Assembly (NCBI GenBank): GCA_015060105.1
Contig: SUZD01000005.1
Span: 1 to 64,000, forward strand
DNA: 64,000 bases
Source: Rikenellaceae bacterium
GTDB taxonomy: Bacteria > Bacteroidota > Bacteroidia > Bacteroidales > Rikenellaceae
Direction of reading: 5' to 3'
The notes below the pieces were generated by a model. That model did no database searches. It had not been told where the DNA came from and saw only the letters and a program-made list of their open reading frames with translations. Below, piece by piece: positions 1-8,756 of this stretch (its first letter is position 1; each line of letters opens with the position of its first letter). The position numbers were made by a program, and so were the translations under genes.

Positions 1-739
1 TACCCGAGGTCGGCTTCACGGTTTGTCGGTAGTAGTAGGTAATGTCGGAACGGTGTCGTATCACCGAGTCGAGGCGTACCTCGGTTTTGAGCGGGAAGCG
101 TATGGTCTCCTCGAAGGTTTTGCGCACCTTACGCTTGCGAGCCTCGGTGGGTTGTGCATTGAGGGCCTCGTAGTACTTGGCCAGCAGCACAGTATTGGTG
201 GGCGATTCGCCCTCCTCGCCGAGCAGTTTATTGAGGTAGGTGTCCATCTGCCAAACGTGGCGACGCTCAACTTCGCTGAAACGCTCGCCCTTGATAACCA
301 CAGGTTCGAGGCGTTGCTCCACGCCGAAGTTATCTACCGCCACAGGCACAAAGTTCAGACACCAACGGGTATCCTGCATCGAGCGGGGTATGCTGACATT
401 GAAGTCGATGGTAATCTCACCCAAACGCTCCACAACGGTCTTACTGCTGGCAACGACGGTGATAGCCTCGACATTGACCGAAGCCATCTCCTCACCCGTC
501 TGCTCATCGACCACGCGGTCGAGCATATAGAGGGTGGTGCTGTCGTCCTTCTCCCAGACGGTAAAGTTGTCGGCAAACGATGTATCTTGTGCAAAGCGGG
601 CAATGCGGGGCGCTCTCTTTTGAGGCAATGCGGGGTCGATGTTGGTCGTCCGCAATGCCTTGTAAGAGATACTGCACGAGCACGCCAGCACAAAGACTAT
701 TGTGCCAAGCAGAGCTTTATATGGGTTAAATCTTTTCAC
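1..739 (-). CDS. Partial lipoprotein of fimbrial-type operon (3' end outside window)
   Basis: The frame starts at a GTG (position 739), 5 bp after the stop of the upstream fimbrillin-like gene, and runs open off the left edge for 246 codons. The N terminus is a lipoprotein signal: Lys/Arg, a hydrophobic stretch, then a lipobox ending LACSC near residues 19-23. The mature part is polar and predicted beta-rich, with a segment reading DFNVSIP and later PVVIKGERF, which loosely recalls DUF3868-type proteins of Bacteroidetes fimbrial clusters. That family link is weak. Position as last visible gene of the fimbrillin operon suggests a surface or outer-membrane assembly role, which is inference. Confidence 0.75.
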   Translation of the reverse strand, partial: MKRFNPYKALLGTIVFVLACSCSISYKALRTTNIDPALPQKRAPRIARFAQDTSFADNFTVWEKDDSTTLYMLDRVVDEQTGEEMASVNVEAITVVASSKTVVERLGEITIDFNVSIPRSMQDTRWCLNFVPVAVDNFGVEQRLEPVVIKGERFSEVERRHVWQMDTYLNKLLGEEGESPTNTVLLAKYYEALNAQPTEARKRKVRKTFEETIRFPLKTEVRLDSVIRHRSDITYYYRQTVKPTSG

Positions 740-744
740 CTAAT

Positions 745-1617
745 CTACTCCAAAATCAGGTCGTCGTCGATAATCTCGCTCCACTCCTGAACGGTAGCGG
801 TAAATCCGAGCGACGATGTGTTAAGTTTGATACTGATAACCATTCTCTCGCCCGCCTTGAAGGTCTTGACGGGAAGAGTTCCTTTATACTCGGTGCCACG
901 ATAGTTCACGGTCAATTCGCCCGCTTGCGACACGCCCGGAATAATAAGGTAGTTTTGACGCCACTCCACACCACCGAGCACATCGGTTGCGGGGGTAACT
1001 GCGCCTGTGCGAACATTGAGCGAGCCGTTTGTTGCAATGCCCAAGTTCTCGACACCCGAGATTGTTGCCTCGGCCATAAGTTCGTCGGGAGTTGCGGTAT
1101 CGCAAGTAAGCTCGAAGCGAACGGCCGAGAATACGTGCGCGTAGTTCAACTCAACGGCGAAAGGCTCGTTGTTTTTGTTCACAACCTTGGCGGTAGTCGA
1201 GGCCCACACCACATCGTTGTCGGCGGTTTGCACGCCACCTGTCAATGCGAGCGCATCGGCCGAAGGTGCTACTGTTCCGTTTCCGCTGACTGCACAGCTG
1301 ACAAAGCGATACTCGCCAACGGGGACAACAACTCGTTCGGGGTTGGTGGTAATGGTTTGCGGAGTGTTAGCGTCGCCGGTAAGACCCGCAAAGGTTACCT
1401 CGGCGGGCGAAAACTCCCAGCCATCAACAGCATTGATAGCGCCAATAGCACCATTGAAGGTGTTTTGATCGGCACGGGTATAGCTAACGCTGATGTTCGC
1501 TTTGGCGCTGAACTCAACCTCGGCCATAGCAGCCTCGGGCTCGGGAGTTGCACCCTTGCGACAGCCTGCAAGCGACACCGCCAAAAGAGCCGTCAATAGA
1601 TATACTGATTTTCTCAT
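745..1617 (-). CDS. Fimbrillin family (Mfa/FimA-like) lipoprotein
   Basis: 290 residues with a lipoprotein signal ending SLAGC near residue 19. The body has the fimbrillin layout: an N-terminal beta domain with a GAIGAINAVDGW segment, a central AHVFSAVRFEL motif and a C-terminal ATVQEWSEI motif. Proteins of this family are exported lipoproteins that are trimmed and polymerised into surface fimbriae in Bacteroidales. The central and C-terminal motifs recur in the next two genes (AKLRIEV with ATLEDWED; SQVRFEL with PQWNV), so the three are diverged paralogues. It lies 11 bp after the preceding fimbrillin gene. Whether it is a stalk, tip or accessory subunit cannot be told from sequence. Confidence 0.8.
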   Translation of the reverse strand: MRKSVYLLTALLAVSLAGCRKGATPEPEAAMAEVEFSAKANISVSYTRADQNTFNGAIGAINAVDGWEFSPAEVTFAGLTGDANTPQTITTNPERVVVPVGEYRFVSCAVSGNGTVAPSADALALTGGVQTADNDVVWASTTAKVVNKNNEPFAVELNYAHVFSAVRFELTCDTATPDELMAEATISGVENLGIATNGSLNVRTGAVTPATDVLGGVEWRQNYLIIPGVSQAGELTVNYRGTEYKGTLPVKTFKAGERMVISIKLNTSSLGFTATVQEWSEIIDDDLILE

Positions 1618-1628
1618 CTGCTACGAAA

Positions 1629-2531
1629 TTATTGAAGGGGAAGGTTGGTAATCTCGTCCTCCCAGTCTTCGAGGGTTGCGGTGAAGGTAATGCCCGAACC
1701 GGTTACCAAGAGGCGGATAACGCGGCATTTGTTGGCGTTGAATGTAAGACCGGTCGATGTCAAAGGTACGGTGTAGGTTTTACCTTGATACTCCACATTG
1801 AACGATTTATCCACGCCAGCGGTTTGGGGCAACACGAAGTACTCGGTGTTGATAGCAATCTCGCTGGGAAGTGCAGTTGTCGAAGGAGTAATCGCGCCCG
1901 AAAGAATGTCGAGCGAGCCATTGCGAACGATACCGAGTTGGTCAAAACCGCTGATAGTTACACCGCTGGTAAGTTTCTCGTTCTCGTATGCTTTCTCGTA
2001 AACCTCGATACGGAGTTTTGCCATAACGTGTTTGAATGCAAACGCAACGATCTCATTGCTGCCATTGACGGGTTGTGCAGTCGAAGCGTAGATGTAGTCA
2101 TTTGCCAACGAAGTGCCATCGCCCTCGGCAGCAAGAGTTACGGTAGTACCCGAGACAGCTACATCACCGCTCGCAACAGCCACCGAGTAGAAGTTGGCGT
2201 TATTAACACCAGTCGATTTGATTTGAACAGCACCATCTTCTACTGCATTACCTTCAATCAAAAGAGCGTTAGAAGTTGCCGAAAGCTCATTATCGAATCC
2301 CAAAACATCGGCTTGGGGTGCTACCTCCCACGCTGTGCCATCGTAGTTGATACCGATAACGCCTTTGTAGTTTTGGCCGCCGGCACGAGTGCCGCGAACG
2401 TCCATAGTGTTTGCATCAGCAGCGAAACGTACTGTTGCCATTCCAGAGGTTGCTGTGTTGTCAGCCTCACCTTTTGTACAACTGCTCAATACCATTGCAG
2501 CAGAAGCCAATACCAAAAAAATCTTTTTCAT
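1629..2531 (-). CDS. Fimbrillin family (Mfa/FimA-like) lipoprotein
   Basis: About 300 residues. I use the ATG at 2531 because it gives a clean lipoprotein signal (MKKIFLVLAS, lipobox LSSC); an upstream in-frame start would add a Asn/Lys-rich tail ahead of the signal. The mature protein contains VRFAADAN, then a TRAGG segment near residue 50 that could be a maturation site of the Arg-containing kind used for fimbrillin trimming (inference), then HVMAKLRIEV and ATLEDWED motifs. Second of three fimbrillin paralogues in this operon. A 46-bp AT-rich gap separates it from the previous gene, longer than elsewhere in the operon, so a separate ribosome entry or promoter is possible. Confidence 0.8.
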   Translation of the reverse strand: MKKIFLVLASAAMVLSSCTKGEADNTATSGMATVRFAADANTMDVRGTRAGGQNYKGVIGINYDGTAWEVAPQADVLGFDNELSATSNALLIEGNAVEDGAVQIKSTGVNNANFYSVAVASGDVAVSGTTVTLAAEGDGTSLANDYIYASTAQPVNGSNEIVAFAFKHVMAKLRIEVYEKAYENEKLTSGVTISGFDQLGIVRNGSLDILSGAITPSTTALPSEIAINTEYFVLPQTAGVDKSFNVEYQGKTYTVPLTSTGLTFNANKCRVIRLLVTGSGITFTATLEDWEDEITNLPLQ

Positions 2532-2577
2532 AGTTTTGTTTGTTTTATTGTTTTGTTTATTGTTTGCTTTCAATCAA

Positions 2578-3501
2578 TTAGTGGTTCCAACCCGGTATTT
2601 CGTAGTCGCCACTTGCGCCATTGCCTATCGAGAAGTCCTCGCCGACATTCCACTGAGGAATTTCGAGTTGGTGGATACTGAATCCGTCATACACAAGGCG
2701 AATAACACGGCACTTGCCCGCATTAAGCGACAGGTTGCCCGACAACGCAACGTTGTAGGTACGGCCATCGTAGCGCACCGCGATTTGACAATCCTGATAG
2801 GTATATGTTCCGCTATGTGGCACTACCATATAGCGCTCTCCAAGGTTTGCTGTTTGAAGCACCGCGCTCTGGGGCGAGGGTTGCATCACGGGCGTTGTGA
2901 TGTTCTCGAAATCAATCACACCCTCGGTGCGATAGCCCAATGCGCTGATGTCAAGAATCTCGACGTCGGCCATCTCCTCGGTTATGCCCTCGATACCTCG
3001 AACTATCAGCTCGAAACGAACTTGCGAGAACAGGTGCGAGAAAACAATCGAACGAGTAACATCGTTCACTCCGTCCATCTCGACCTCCGAAAGAGCCGAC
3101 CAGATGTAATCGTTGTCGCTAACCTCGCCACCCGACACCACCAATCGGCCATCGGCCTCGGGCACAACAGAGGCTCCATTCGAGCCGAGCAGGTAGAAGT
3201 TATAGGAGCCTGCATCGTAGAGATAGTTGTTTTGGCTCTCGACGTTACCCGCGCCATTGACAAACAGGCAGGCCCACTCGGTCGCCGACTCGCTGAACGG
3301 AGCCGAAATCCAATCGCCACCAACCTCGCGCGACGCCACAACGCCACGATAAACCTCGTAGGTGTCGCCGGCCACTCCCACAGCGTAACCCGAGCTGAGT
3401 TGTAGTTGCGACGAACGGGTCTTCGGCTCGTCACCAATCTGGCACGAGAAGAGGACTACCATCATCACAAGCAAGGCAATATGTCGCAACATCTGTTTCA
3501 C
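2578..3501 (-). CDS. Fimbrillin-like lipoprotein
   Basis: 307 residues, lipoprotein signal ending VLFSC near residue 19. It carries the fimbrillin-type central motif HLFSQVRFELIV and a late NAGKCRVIRLVYDG segment closely resembling the one in the neighbouring fimbrillin (FNANKCRVIRLL). It lies 6 bp after the anchor-type lipoprotein gene, so the two are probably translated together. It is the most diverged of the three paralogues: the final EW/DW motif is reduced to PQWNV. It may be an accessory or tip subunit rather than the main fimbrillin; that is inference from position and divergence. Confidence 0.75.
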   Translation of the reverse strand: MKQMLRHIALLVMMVVLFSCQIGDEPKTRSSQLQLSSGYAVGVAGDTYEVYRGVVASREVGGDWISAPFSESATEWACLFVNGAGNVESQNNYLYDAGSYNFYLLGSNGASVVPEADGRLVVSGGEVSDNDYIWSALSEVEMDGVNDVTRSIVFSHLFSQVRFELIVRGIEGITEEMADVEILDISALGYRTEGVIDFENITTPVMQPSPQSAVLQTANLGERYMVVPHSGTYTYQDCQIAVRYDGRTYNVALSGNLSLNAGKCRVIRLVYDGFSIHQLEIPQWNVGEDFSIGNGASGDYEIPGWNH

Positions 3502-3507
3502 TCTCGG

Positions 3508-4338
3508 TTACTCTATATCTACAATCATACGCTCCACCGTCTCGGTCCAATCGGCCACCGTACATTGGATTTGCGTTTTCGAAAATTCAATCAAAATATC
3601 TATATCGACGCTGTCGGTCATCTGCTCACGAATATTCTTCTGGTAGAGCACCTCGCCATCGGCAGCCACAAGTCGAATAACAAAGTCGGGATTCTCGTCG
3701 CCATAGAACGTGCGCCACCCGCCCGTCATCAAATCGCCACTAATGGTGGTCTGCGGACGGTAAGTTCCTCGCTCGGCCGAGGGTGTTCCGTCGAGCTGGG
3801 CCGCGGTGGCATAGTCATACTCGAAATGCAGACCCTCAGGATTATCAATCCATTGCAGACCCTCAACCCTCAAAGTCATACTCGAAGTAATACGTGTTGC
3901 CGTTGGTGCAAACGATTTGCTGTCGCCCTTGACAATCGAGAAGTCGAAGATGTCGGTACGAACATCACCAACGGGGGTGTAATATCCATTCTCGTCCAGC
4001 GCCTTGAATGTGGTCTGTCCGTACTCGTCGGCAACGCATAGTTCGCACTCCAACGGTTGCGACACCGACACCGCCTGATATCTTCCGTTGTAGAGGTAGG
4101 TCACGCGCGAAGGCTCAACACCCTCGCCTCCGACACCGCACATCAACGAATCACGATACAGCCCCTTGCTATCGAACAACAACAGACGAACATCGCTCGT
4201 AAGTGCAGAGTAGTCGAGCCATATCTCGGCCTTACGCAGAACGCGCTCCTCGCTCCACTCCTTGACGGCACAACCGCCCAACAACACTCCGCAGAGAAGT
4301 GTCGTCATCGCAATCCGTATGTTACGCAACGCCGCCAT
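3508..4338 (-). CDS. Fimbrial anchor-type lipoprotein (FimB/Mfa2 or DUF5119-like)
   Basis: 276 residues from the ATG at 4338, which directly precedes a signal peptide with lipobox LLGGC; the longer frame upstream has no signal character. The protein has an early beta strand reading VRLLLFDSKG, typical of anchor subunits that begin with a short hydrophobic strand after the lipid-bearing Cys, and ends in a CTVADWTETVE motif like DUF5119/FimB-Mfa2 proteins. Such proteins sit in the outer membrane and anchor or terminate the fimbrial shaft. It is the second gene of the operon, 1 bp after the DUF3575 gene. The exact Pfam family is not certain without a profile search. Confidence 0.65.
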   Translation of the reverse strand: MAALRNIRIAMTTLLCGVLLGGCAVKEWSEERVLRKAEIWLDYSALTSDVRLLLFDSKGLYRDSLMCGVGGEGVEPSRVTYLYNGRYQAVSVSQPLECELCVADEYGQTTFKALDENGYYTPVGDVRTDIFDFSIVKGDSKSFAPTATRITSSMTLRVEGLQWIDNPEGLHFEYDYATAAQLDGTPSAERGTYRPQTTISGDLMTGGWRTFYGDENPDFVIRLVAADGEVLYQKNIREQMTDSVDIDILIEFSKTQIQCTVADWTETVERMIVDIE

Positions 4339-4339
4339 T

Positions 4340-4909
4340 TTAGAACAAGTAGCCAAATGATACTTTGAGTTTACTCGGCACAATACGCACCTGTCGTTTG
4401 CGCCACCAATATTCGTCCTCGAAAATGCCGTACTCGTAGTTTCGGGTCTTGTCAAAGTCGGCATATATGGCGCTCACACCCACCTCGATTTCGAGGTTCC
4501 AACGCTTGGTGAGCAGGTGCGAATAGCCATACGATACACCGACACCCGCAGCCCAACCTTGTCGGTTCCAGCCGTCATAGCGCAGACGATAGTAGGCCGC
4601 CGAGCCATAAACACCGATAAACGAGCCGTTGTAGAGTTCGTTTGTCCAGAACCTTGCACCCGGAGCAAATACCACATTCTGCCAACCCACCTTTCGTGAC
4701 ATCACGGGCGAGAACGACAGAGGCATATTTAACGAGATTTTGGTGTCGAGTTTGACATCAATCGCAGCATTGATATTGCCGGTTGCCAAGCCTATGGCAT
4801 TGACCGCCACCGACGAGAATTGGGCACGCGCCTCGCCACCGACAAAGGTCATCACAACCAATGCCGCCACCGAAAAGGCCCATCTGCGTATGTTTTCTCG
4901 TAGGTTCAC
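4340..4909 (-). CDS. DUF3575 outer-membrane protein, first gene of fimbrial operon
   Basis: 189 residues from a GTG at 4909. Upstream in-frame starts (TTG at 5062) lie beyond the promoter at 4937-4969 and can be excluded if that promoter is used. The N terminus is a Sec signal ending GGEARAQ. The rest is a small beta-barrel-like protein with the DUF3575 signature GWAAGVGVSYGY, then a RWNLEIEVGVSAIYADF strand, and an aromatic C terminus (FGYLF) typical of outer-membrane proteins. DUF3575 genes commonly head or accompany fimbrillin clusters in Bacteroidales; their biochemical role is unknown. It is expected in the outer membrane. Confidence 0.8.
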   Translation of the reverse strand: MNLRENIRRWAFSVAALVVMTFVGGEARAQFSSVAVNAIGLATGNINAAIDVKLDTKISLNMPLSFSPVMSRKVGWQNVVFAPGARFWTNELYNGSFIGVYGSAAYYRLRYDGWNRQGWAAGVGVSYGYSHLLTKRWNLEIEVGVSAIYADFDKTRNYEYGIFEDEYWWRKRQVRIVPSKLKVSFGYLF

Positions 4910-4936
4910 TCGACTTTTATGAAATAAAAAACGCGA

Positions 4937-4969
4937 CAAATGTACATTTTTTTTGCGTTCCTTCCAAAA
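4937..4969 (-). promoter_or_regulatory. Bacteroidetes-type promoter of the fimbrial operon
   Basis: On the minus strand a -33 box TTTTG (4965-4969) is followed after 20 nt by the -7 box TACATTTG (4937-4944). Expected transcription start is about 4930, giving a roughly 20-nt leader before the GTG at 4909. This also decides the start codon of the DUF3575 gene. Confidence 0.75.
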
Positions 4970-5126
4970 TAAAACGTCATTTTGTCGAGAAAAACACCTG
5001 TTTCGTCGAGAAAACCGCCCGCAAAACGGATAACCACAGAGGCGCAAACCAACCTGCCACAAACACTTACCGCAATGTACCCCGACACCAAACCGCCAAG
5101 CCGAAAAAATAATTGGCTTGCGTGCA

Positions 5127-5156
5127 TTGCGATTTGGGCTTAATTTTATACTTTTG
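5127..5156 (+). promoter_or_regulatory. Bacteroidetes-type promoter upstream of alpha/beta hydrolase
   Basis: TTG (5127-5129), 19 nt, then TACTTTTG (5149-5156). The gene start is at 5181, so the 5' leader would be under 20 nt. It probably drives the first part of the long plus-strand run. Confidence 0.7.
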
Positions 5157-5180
5157 CGTTAATAAACACTTTTGCAAAGT

Positions 5181-5966
5181 ATGACCAATGGCGAACATAC
5201 TGTACTGATTGACGGCCTTAGTTTCCACTTCCGAGTTTCGGGTAGTGGCGACGACGTCGTTTTGCTGCACGGCTGGGGCTGCTCGACCGAGATTTGGAAG
5301 GGAGTTGAGGCGTTCCTTGCCGAGCATTTCCGAGTGTGGAATATCGACTTTCCCGGATTTGGTAAGAGCCAAGTTCCCGACTCGGTTTGGGGTGTCGATG
5401 ATTACACCCGCAACTTCGAGCAGTTTTGTTCGATGATGGGTATCAGCAATCCGACACTTATCGGTCACTCGTTTGGTGGTCGTGTGTCGATTCTCTTCGC
5501 TTCGCGCAATGTTGTTCGCAAGGTGGTGTTGGTCGATGCGGCAGGAGTTTTGCCCCATCGCAGCTTGAAATACTACGCCAAAGTGTACTCCTACAAGGCT
5601 ATTAAGAAGATTGCTCCGCTGTTGCTCGGCAAGGCTCGCGCACAACAACTCATCGACAAACGACGCAAAGCGTCGGGCTCCGACGACTACAACGCCCTGC
5701 CCGAAACAATGCGTGGCACTTTTGTCAAGGTTGTGAACGAGGATTTGTGCCCCTATATGCCGAACATCAAGGCCCCGACACTGCTTATTTGGGGTAGCGA
5801 GGATACCGCCACTCCATTAAGTGACGCCAATGTTATGAACTCTCTGATTGACGACTCTGGTTTGGTAGTTTTCGAAGGTGTGGGTCACTACTCCTTCCTC
5901 GAACAACCAACTCGTTTCAACATCGTTGTCGGTAACTTCCTCGGCATCGACAAATTTGTAAGATAA
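5181..5966 (+). CDS. Alpha/beta-fold hydrolase
   Basis: 261 residues. All landmarks of a serine alpha/beta hydrolase are present: HGWG oxyanion segment (residues 30-33), nucleophile elbow GHSFGG with Ser97, an acid in WGSEDTATP near residue 200, and the histidine in GVGHYSFLEQP near residue 240. No signal peptide, so cytoplasmic. The substrate is unknown; the family includes esterases, C-C hydrolases and haloperoxidase-like proteins. Its ATG follows the promoter at 5127-5156, and the MurF-like gene begins 9 bp after its stop, so the two are likely co-transcribed. An in-frame TTG 9 bp upstream is less likely as start. Confidence 0.85.
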   Translation: MTNGEHTVLIDGLSFHFRVSGSGDDVVLLHGWGCSTEIWKGVEAFLAEHFRVWNIDFPGFGKSQVPDSVWGVDDYTRNFEQFCSMMGISNPTLIGHSFGGRVSILFASRNVVRKVVLVDAAGVLPHRSLKYYAKVYSYKAIKKIAPLLLGKARAQQLIDKRRKASGSDDYNALPETMRGTFVKVVNEDLCPYMPNIKAPTLLIWGSEDTATPLSDANVMNSLIDDSGLVVFEGVGHYSFLEQPTRFNIVVGNFLGIDKFVR

Positions 5967-5975
5967 CAGACCGCT

Positions 5976-7532
5976 ATGATTCTTGAACTTATACTCAATA
6001 TTGCCGCCATCGTTGCGACCGCTTTTTACCTGGCAATGCGCCTTGTGGCCGAGATGCAGATGGCACAACAAAACTCCTATCGCATAAAGCGTTACGGCCG
6101 CTGGTTGAAGGGCGATTTGGGCAACACCGTGCGTGTAACCGACCTGCTGTTGTGTCTGATTGTTGTCTTCTATGCAGGCAACCTCTGGGCGATGGGTGGA
6201 GTGTTCTTTATCAACATTCTCAAAGTGACCAAGGAGTTTGGCCGCAAGAGCAAAAAACCGCTGGTTTATACCCCTCGTGTCTGGCGTACACTCTCGGTTG
6301 AGGCTGTCTTGGCTGTCGCGGTCGGAGTTGTAGCGGGTGTGGTGTTCGGTTTGCAGTGGGTTGTGCCCGCGTTGCAGACAACTGTGGTGCTCACTCCGCT
6401 GCTCACAATCGTTGCATTCGTGATACTGACCCCCGTCGAGATGGCTATCAATCGCGGTTACTACAACGACGCCGTTCGTATTCTGCGCTCGATGCCCAAC
6501 CTCCGAATTGTCGCTATCACAGGCAGTTACGGCAAGACAAGCACCAAACACTACCTGTATCGTATCCTCTCCGAGCGATATAATGTGTTGATGACTCCGG
6601 GCAGTTTCAATACCACGCTTGGCGTTATCCGCACCATTCGCGAACAACTAAAACCATATCACGAGGTGTTTATCGTCGAGATGGGTGCCAAGCAGATTGG
6701 CGACATTCGTGAGATTTGCGAGTTGGTACACCCCACAATCGGAATTGTTACCGCCGTTGGCGAACAACACTTGGAGAGTTTCGGCTCGATTGAGAATGTC
6801 CAAAAGACCAAATTCGAGTTGGTTGATGCACTGCCTGCTGATGGTTTTGCGGTGCTTAACGACGACTTCCGCTATATCCGCGAACGCGAGGTGACAAATG
6901 TTGCAACGGCGCGCTATGGCAAGGGGGCCGATTACAAGGTAACATCGACACAATACAACGCCGAAGGCACACAGTTTACCGTCGAGAGCAACGACGGTTG
7001 GAAACTTGACCTGCAAACGCAACTTGTTGGTAAATACAACCTTACGAATACACTTGCAAGTTGTATCGTGGCTCGTCACTTGGGCTTGACCGACAACGAA
7101 ATCCGCATTGCCGTTGCCGATATCCGACAGGTTGAACACCGATTGAGTATCCGTCGTGCGGGTGGTTTGACCATCATCGACGACGCTTTCAACTCCAACC
7201 CTCACGGCTCGGCTATGGCGTTGGAGGTTTTGGCAGAGTTCAAGGGCGGAAAACGCATCGTCATAACACCCGGAATGATTGAGTTGGGCGAAAAACAGTA
7301 CGACTACAACCGAGTTCTCGGTCGAAATGCTGCCCGCGCTTGTGATTATGCTATTGTGGTTGGCGAGTTCAACCGCAAGGCTATTGTCGATGGTCTGCGC
7401 GACGAGGCTTTCTCGGCAGAACGCATCATCGAGGCAGCCTCATTTGCCGATGCTATGACACACCTTCACAAGATTGCCGAAGCGGGCGACACCGTACTCT
7501 ACGAGAACGACCTGCCCGACACCTTTAAGTAA
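5976..7532 (+). CDS. Membrane-anchored MurF-like Mur ligase
   Basis: 518 residues. Residues 1-160 hold about four to five hydrophobic helices, and the rest is a Mur ligase: ATP loop GSYGKTSTK near 182-190, EMGAKQIGDI, the GEQHLESFG segment with conserved Glu/His, and the C-terminal ligase motif DDAFNSNPHG. MurF adds D-Ala-D-Ala to the UDP-MurNAc-tripeptide in the cytoplasm, and is normally soluble and about 450 residues. The membrane N terminus is therefore unusual and may place ligation at the inner membrane. The Ddl gene, which makes the dipeptide substrate, lies downstream beyond the homocysteine cassette. Whether this is the essential MurF or a second Mur-ligase-like enzyme cannot be decided here. 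Confidence 0.8.
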   Translation: MILELILNIAAIVATAFYLAMRLVAEMQMAQQNSYRIKRYGRWLKGDLGNTVRVTDLLLCLIVVFYAGNLWAMGGVFFINILKVTKEFGRKSKKPLVYTPRVWRTLSVEAVLAVAVGVVAGVVFGLQWVVPALQTTVVLTPLLTIVAFVILTPVEMAINRGYYNDAVRILRSMPNLRIVAITGSYGKTSTKHYLYRILSERYNVLMTPGSFNTTLGVIRTIREQLKPYHEVFIVEMGAKQIGDIREICELVHPTIGIVTAVGEQHLESFGSIENVQKTKFELVDALPADGFAVLNDDFRYIREREVTNVATARYGKGADYKVTSTQYNAEGTQFTVESNDGWKLDLQTQLVGKYNLTNTLASCIVARHLGLTDNEIRIAVADIRQVEHRLSIRRAGGLTIIDDAFNSNPHGSAMALEVLAEFKGGKRIVITPGMIELGEKQYDYNRVLGRNAARACDYAIVVGEFNRKAIVDGLRDEAFSAERIIEAASFADAMTHLHKIAEAGDTVLYENDLPDTFK

Positions 7533-7586
7533 CAGAGTAACAACAAAATGACCACTCCGAGAAGTGGAACCCAAACAATACGACCT

Positions 7587-8738
7587 ATGACAAAGAGTTA
7601 TCAGGAAATTAACGAAAAAATCCGTAAGGGTACGGCTGTCGTAATGACCGCCGAGGAGGTCTCGCAACTTGCCGAGAGCCTCTCGCCCAAAGAGATTCTC
7701 AAACGAGTTGATGTTGTGACAACAGGCACCTTTGGCGCAATGTGTTCGTCGGGTGCTTTCCTCAACTTCGGTCACCCCACCCCCGCAATCCGTATGGAAC
7801 GCATTGAGCTTAACGGAGTGCCCGTAAGTGGTGGCTTGGCGGCTGTCGATACCTATGTCGGCGCAACCGATTGCAGCACCGAAAACCCCACCTATGGTGG
7901 CTCGCATATCCTCGAAGACATCATCGCAGGCAAGGACATTGTGCTCGAAGCGTGGGGCAAAGGCACCGACTGCTACCCTCGCAAACACGTCAAGACCATT
8001 GTCAATCGTGACACCCTCAACGAGGCTATTCTGTGCAGCCCGCGTAACGCCTACCAGAACTACAACGTGGCGACCAACACCACCGACCGCATCAAATATA
8101 CCTATATGGGAACGCTTCTTCCGCACATGAAGAACGCCTCGTATTCGAGCGCAGGAGAGTTATCGCCGCTGTTGAACGACCCCGAGTGTCGTACAATCGG
8201 TATGGGAACACGCATCTTCTTGGGTGGTACGCAGGGTTATGTGGCGTGGAACGGAACTCAATTCAACACCACAAAACCTGTTAATGAGTATGGTATTCCT
8301 ATCGGCAATGCCCGCACGATTGCCACTATCGGAAACCTCAAAGATATGAGCACCGAGTTTGTTCGTGGAGCCTACTTCGAGAAGTACGGAACAACACTCT
8401 ATATGGGTGTCGGAGTACCCATTCCGCTGTTGGACGAGGATTTGGCTATGCGCGTTTCGATTCGCAACCGCCAAATCGAAACCAACATTGTCGATTACGG
8501 AAACGGTTATGCGCACCTCGGAACAACCAACTACGAGGCTCTGCGTAGCGGACAAATCGAACTGAATGGTCGCAAGATTCGCACAGCGCCACTGTCGAGC
8601 CTCTACAAAGCGCGCATCATCGCTGCAACCCTCAAAGAGTGGATTGAGCGAGGCGAGTTTACGCTTACCGAGCCTGTGCGTCCTATGCCGAGTGTGTCGA
8701 GTGTCGGCTCACTCAAAATTGTCGAGGTTGATCAATAA
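7587..8738 (+). CDS. DUF39/COG1900 homocysteine biosynthesis protein (HcyBio)
   Basis: 383 residues from the ATG at 7587. I chose it because the family begins with a segment like SYQEINEKIRKGTAVV shortly after the start; an earlier in-frame ATG at 7548 would add 13 residues. Conserved features include TGTFGAMCSSGAFLNFGH, NPTYGGSH, KGTDCYPRK and GMGTRIFLGG, with several Cys. In Methanosarcina this family, with the NIL-ferredoxin encoded next door, is needed to make homocysteine from aspartate semialdehyde and sulfide. The same partner follows here, and the UPF0280 gene comes next. An aspartokinase, first enzyme towards aspartate semialdehyde, lies elsewhere in the window (18,333-19,598). Confidence 0.88.
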   Translation: MTKSYQEINEKIRKGTAVVMTAEEVSQLAESLSPKEILKRVDVVTTGTFGAMCSSGAFLNFGHPTPAIRMERIELNGVPVSGGLAAVDTYVGATDCSTENPTYGGSHILEDIIAGKDIVLEAWGKGTDCYPRKHVKTIVNRDTLNEAILCSPRNAYQNYNVATNTTDRIKYTYMGTLLPHMKNASYSSAGELSPLLNDPECRTIGMGTRIFLGGTQGYVAWNGTQFNTTKPVNEYGIPIGNARTIATIGNLKDMSTEFVRGAYFEKYGTTLYMGVGVPIPLLDEDLAMRVSIRNRQIETNIVDYGNGYAHLGTTNYEALRSGQIELNGRKIRTAPLSSLYKARIIAATLKEWIERGEFTLTEPVRPMPSVSSVGSLKIVEVDQ

Positions 8739-8742
8739 AATC

Positions 8743-8748
8743 GGGAGG
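8743..8748 (+). promoter_or_regulatory. Strong Shine-Dalgarno site before NIL-ferredoxin
   Basis: GGGAGG lies 8 nt before the ATG at 8757. Strong sites are rare in this window, where most starts have only A-rich leaders, so the ferredoxin partner may be translated at a higher rate or the cassette may be of foreign origin. Both are inference. Confidence 0.6.
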
Positions 8749-8756
8749 AAAACGCT

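Noticed and set aside
23-790. 255-codon plus-strand open frame at the left edge
   Set aside because: The minus strand here encodes a lipoprotein with a clear signal and continues the fimbrial operon; the plus frame has no family features and crosses the start of the next gene.
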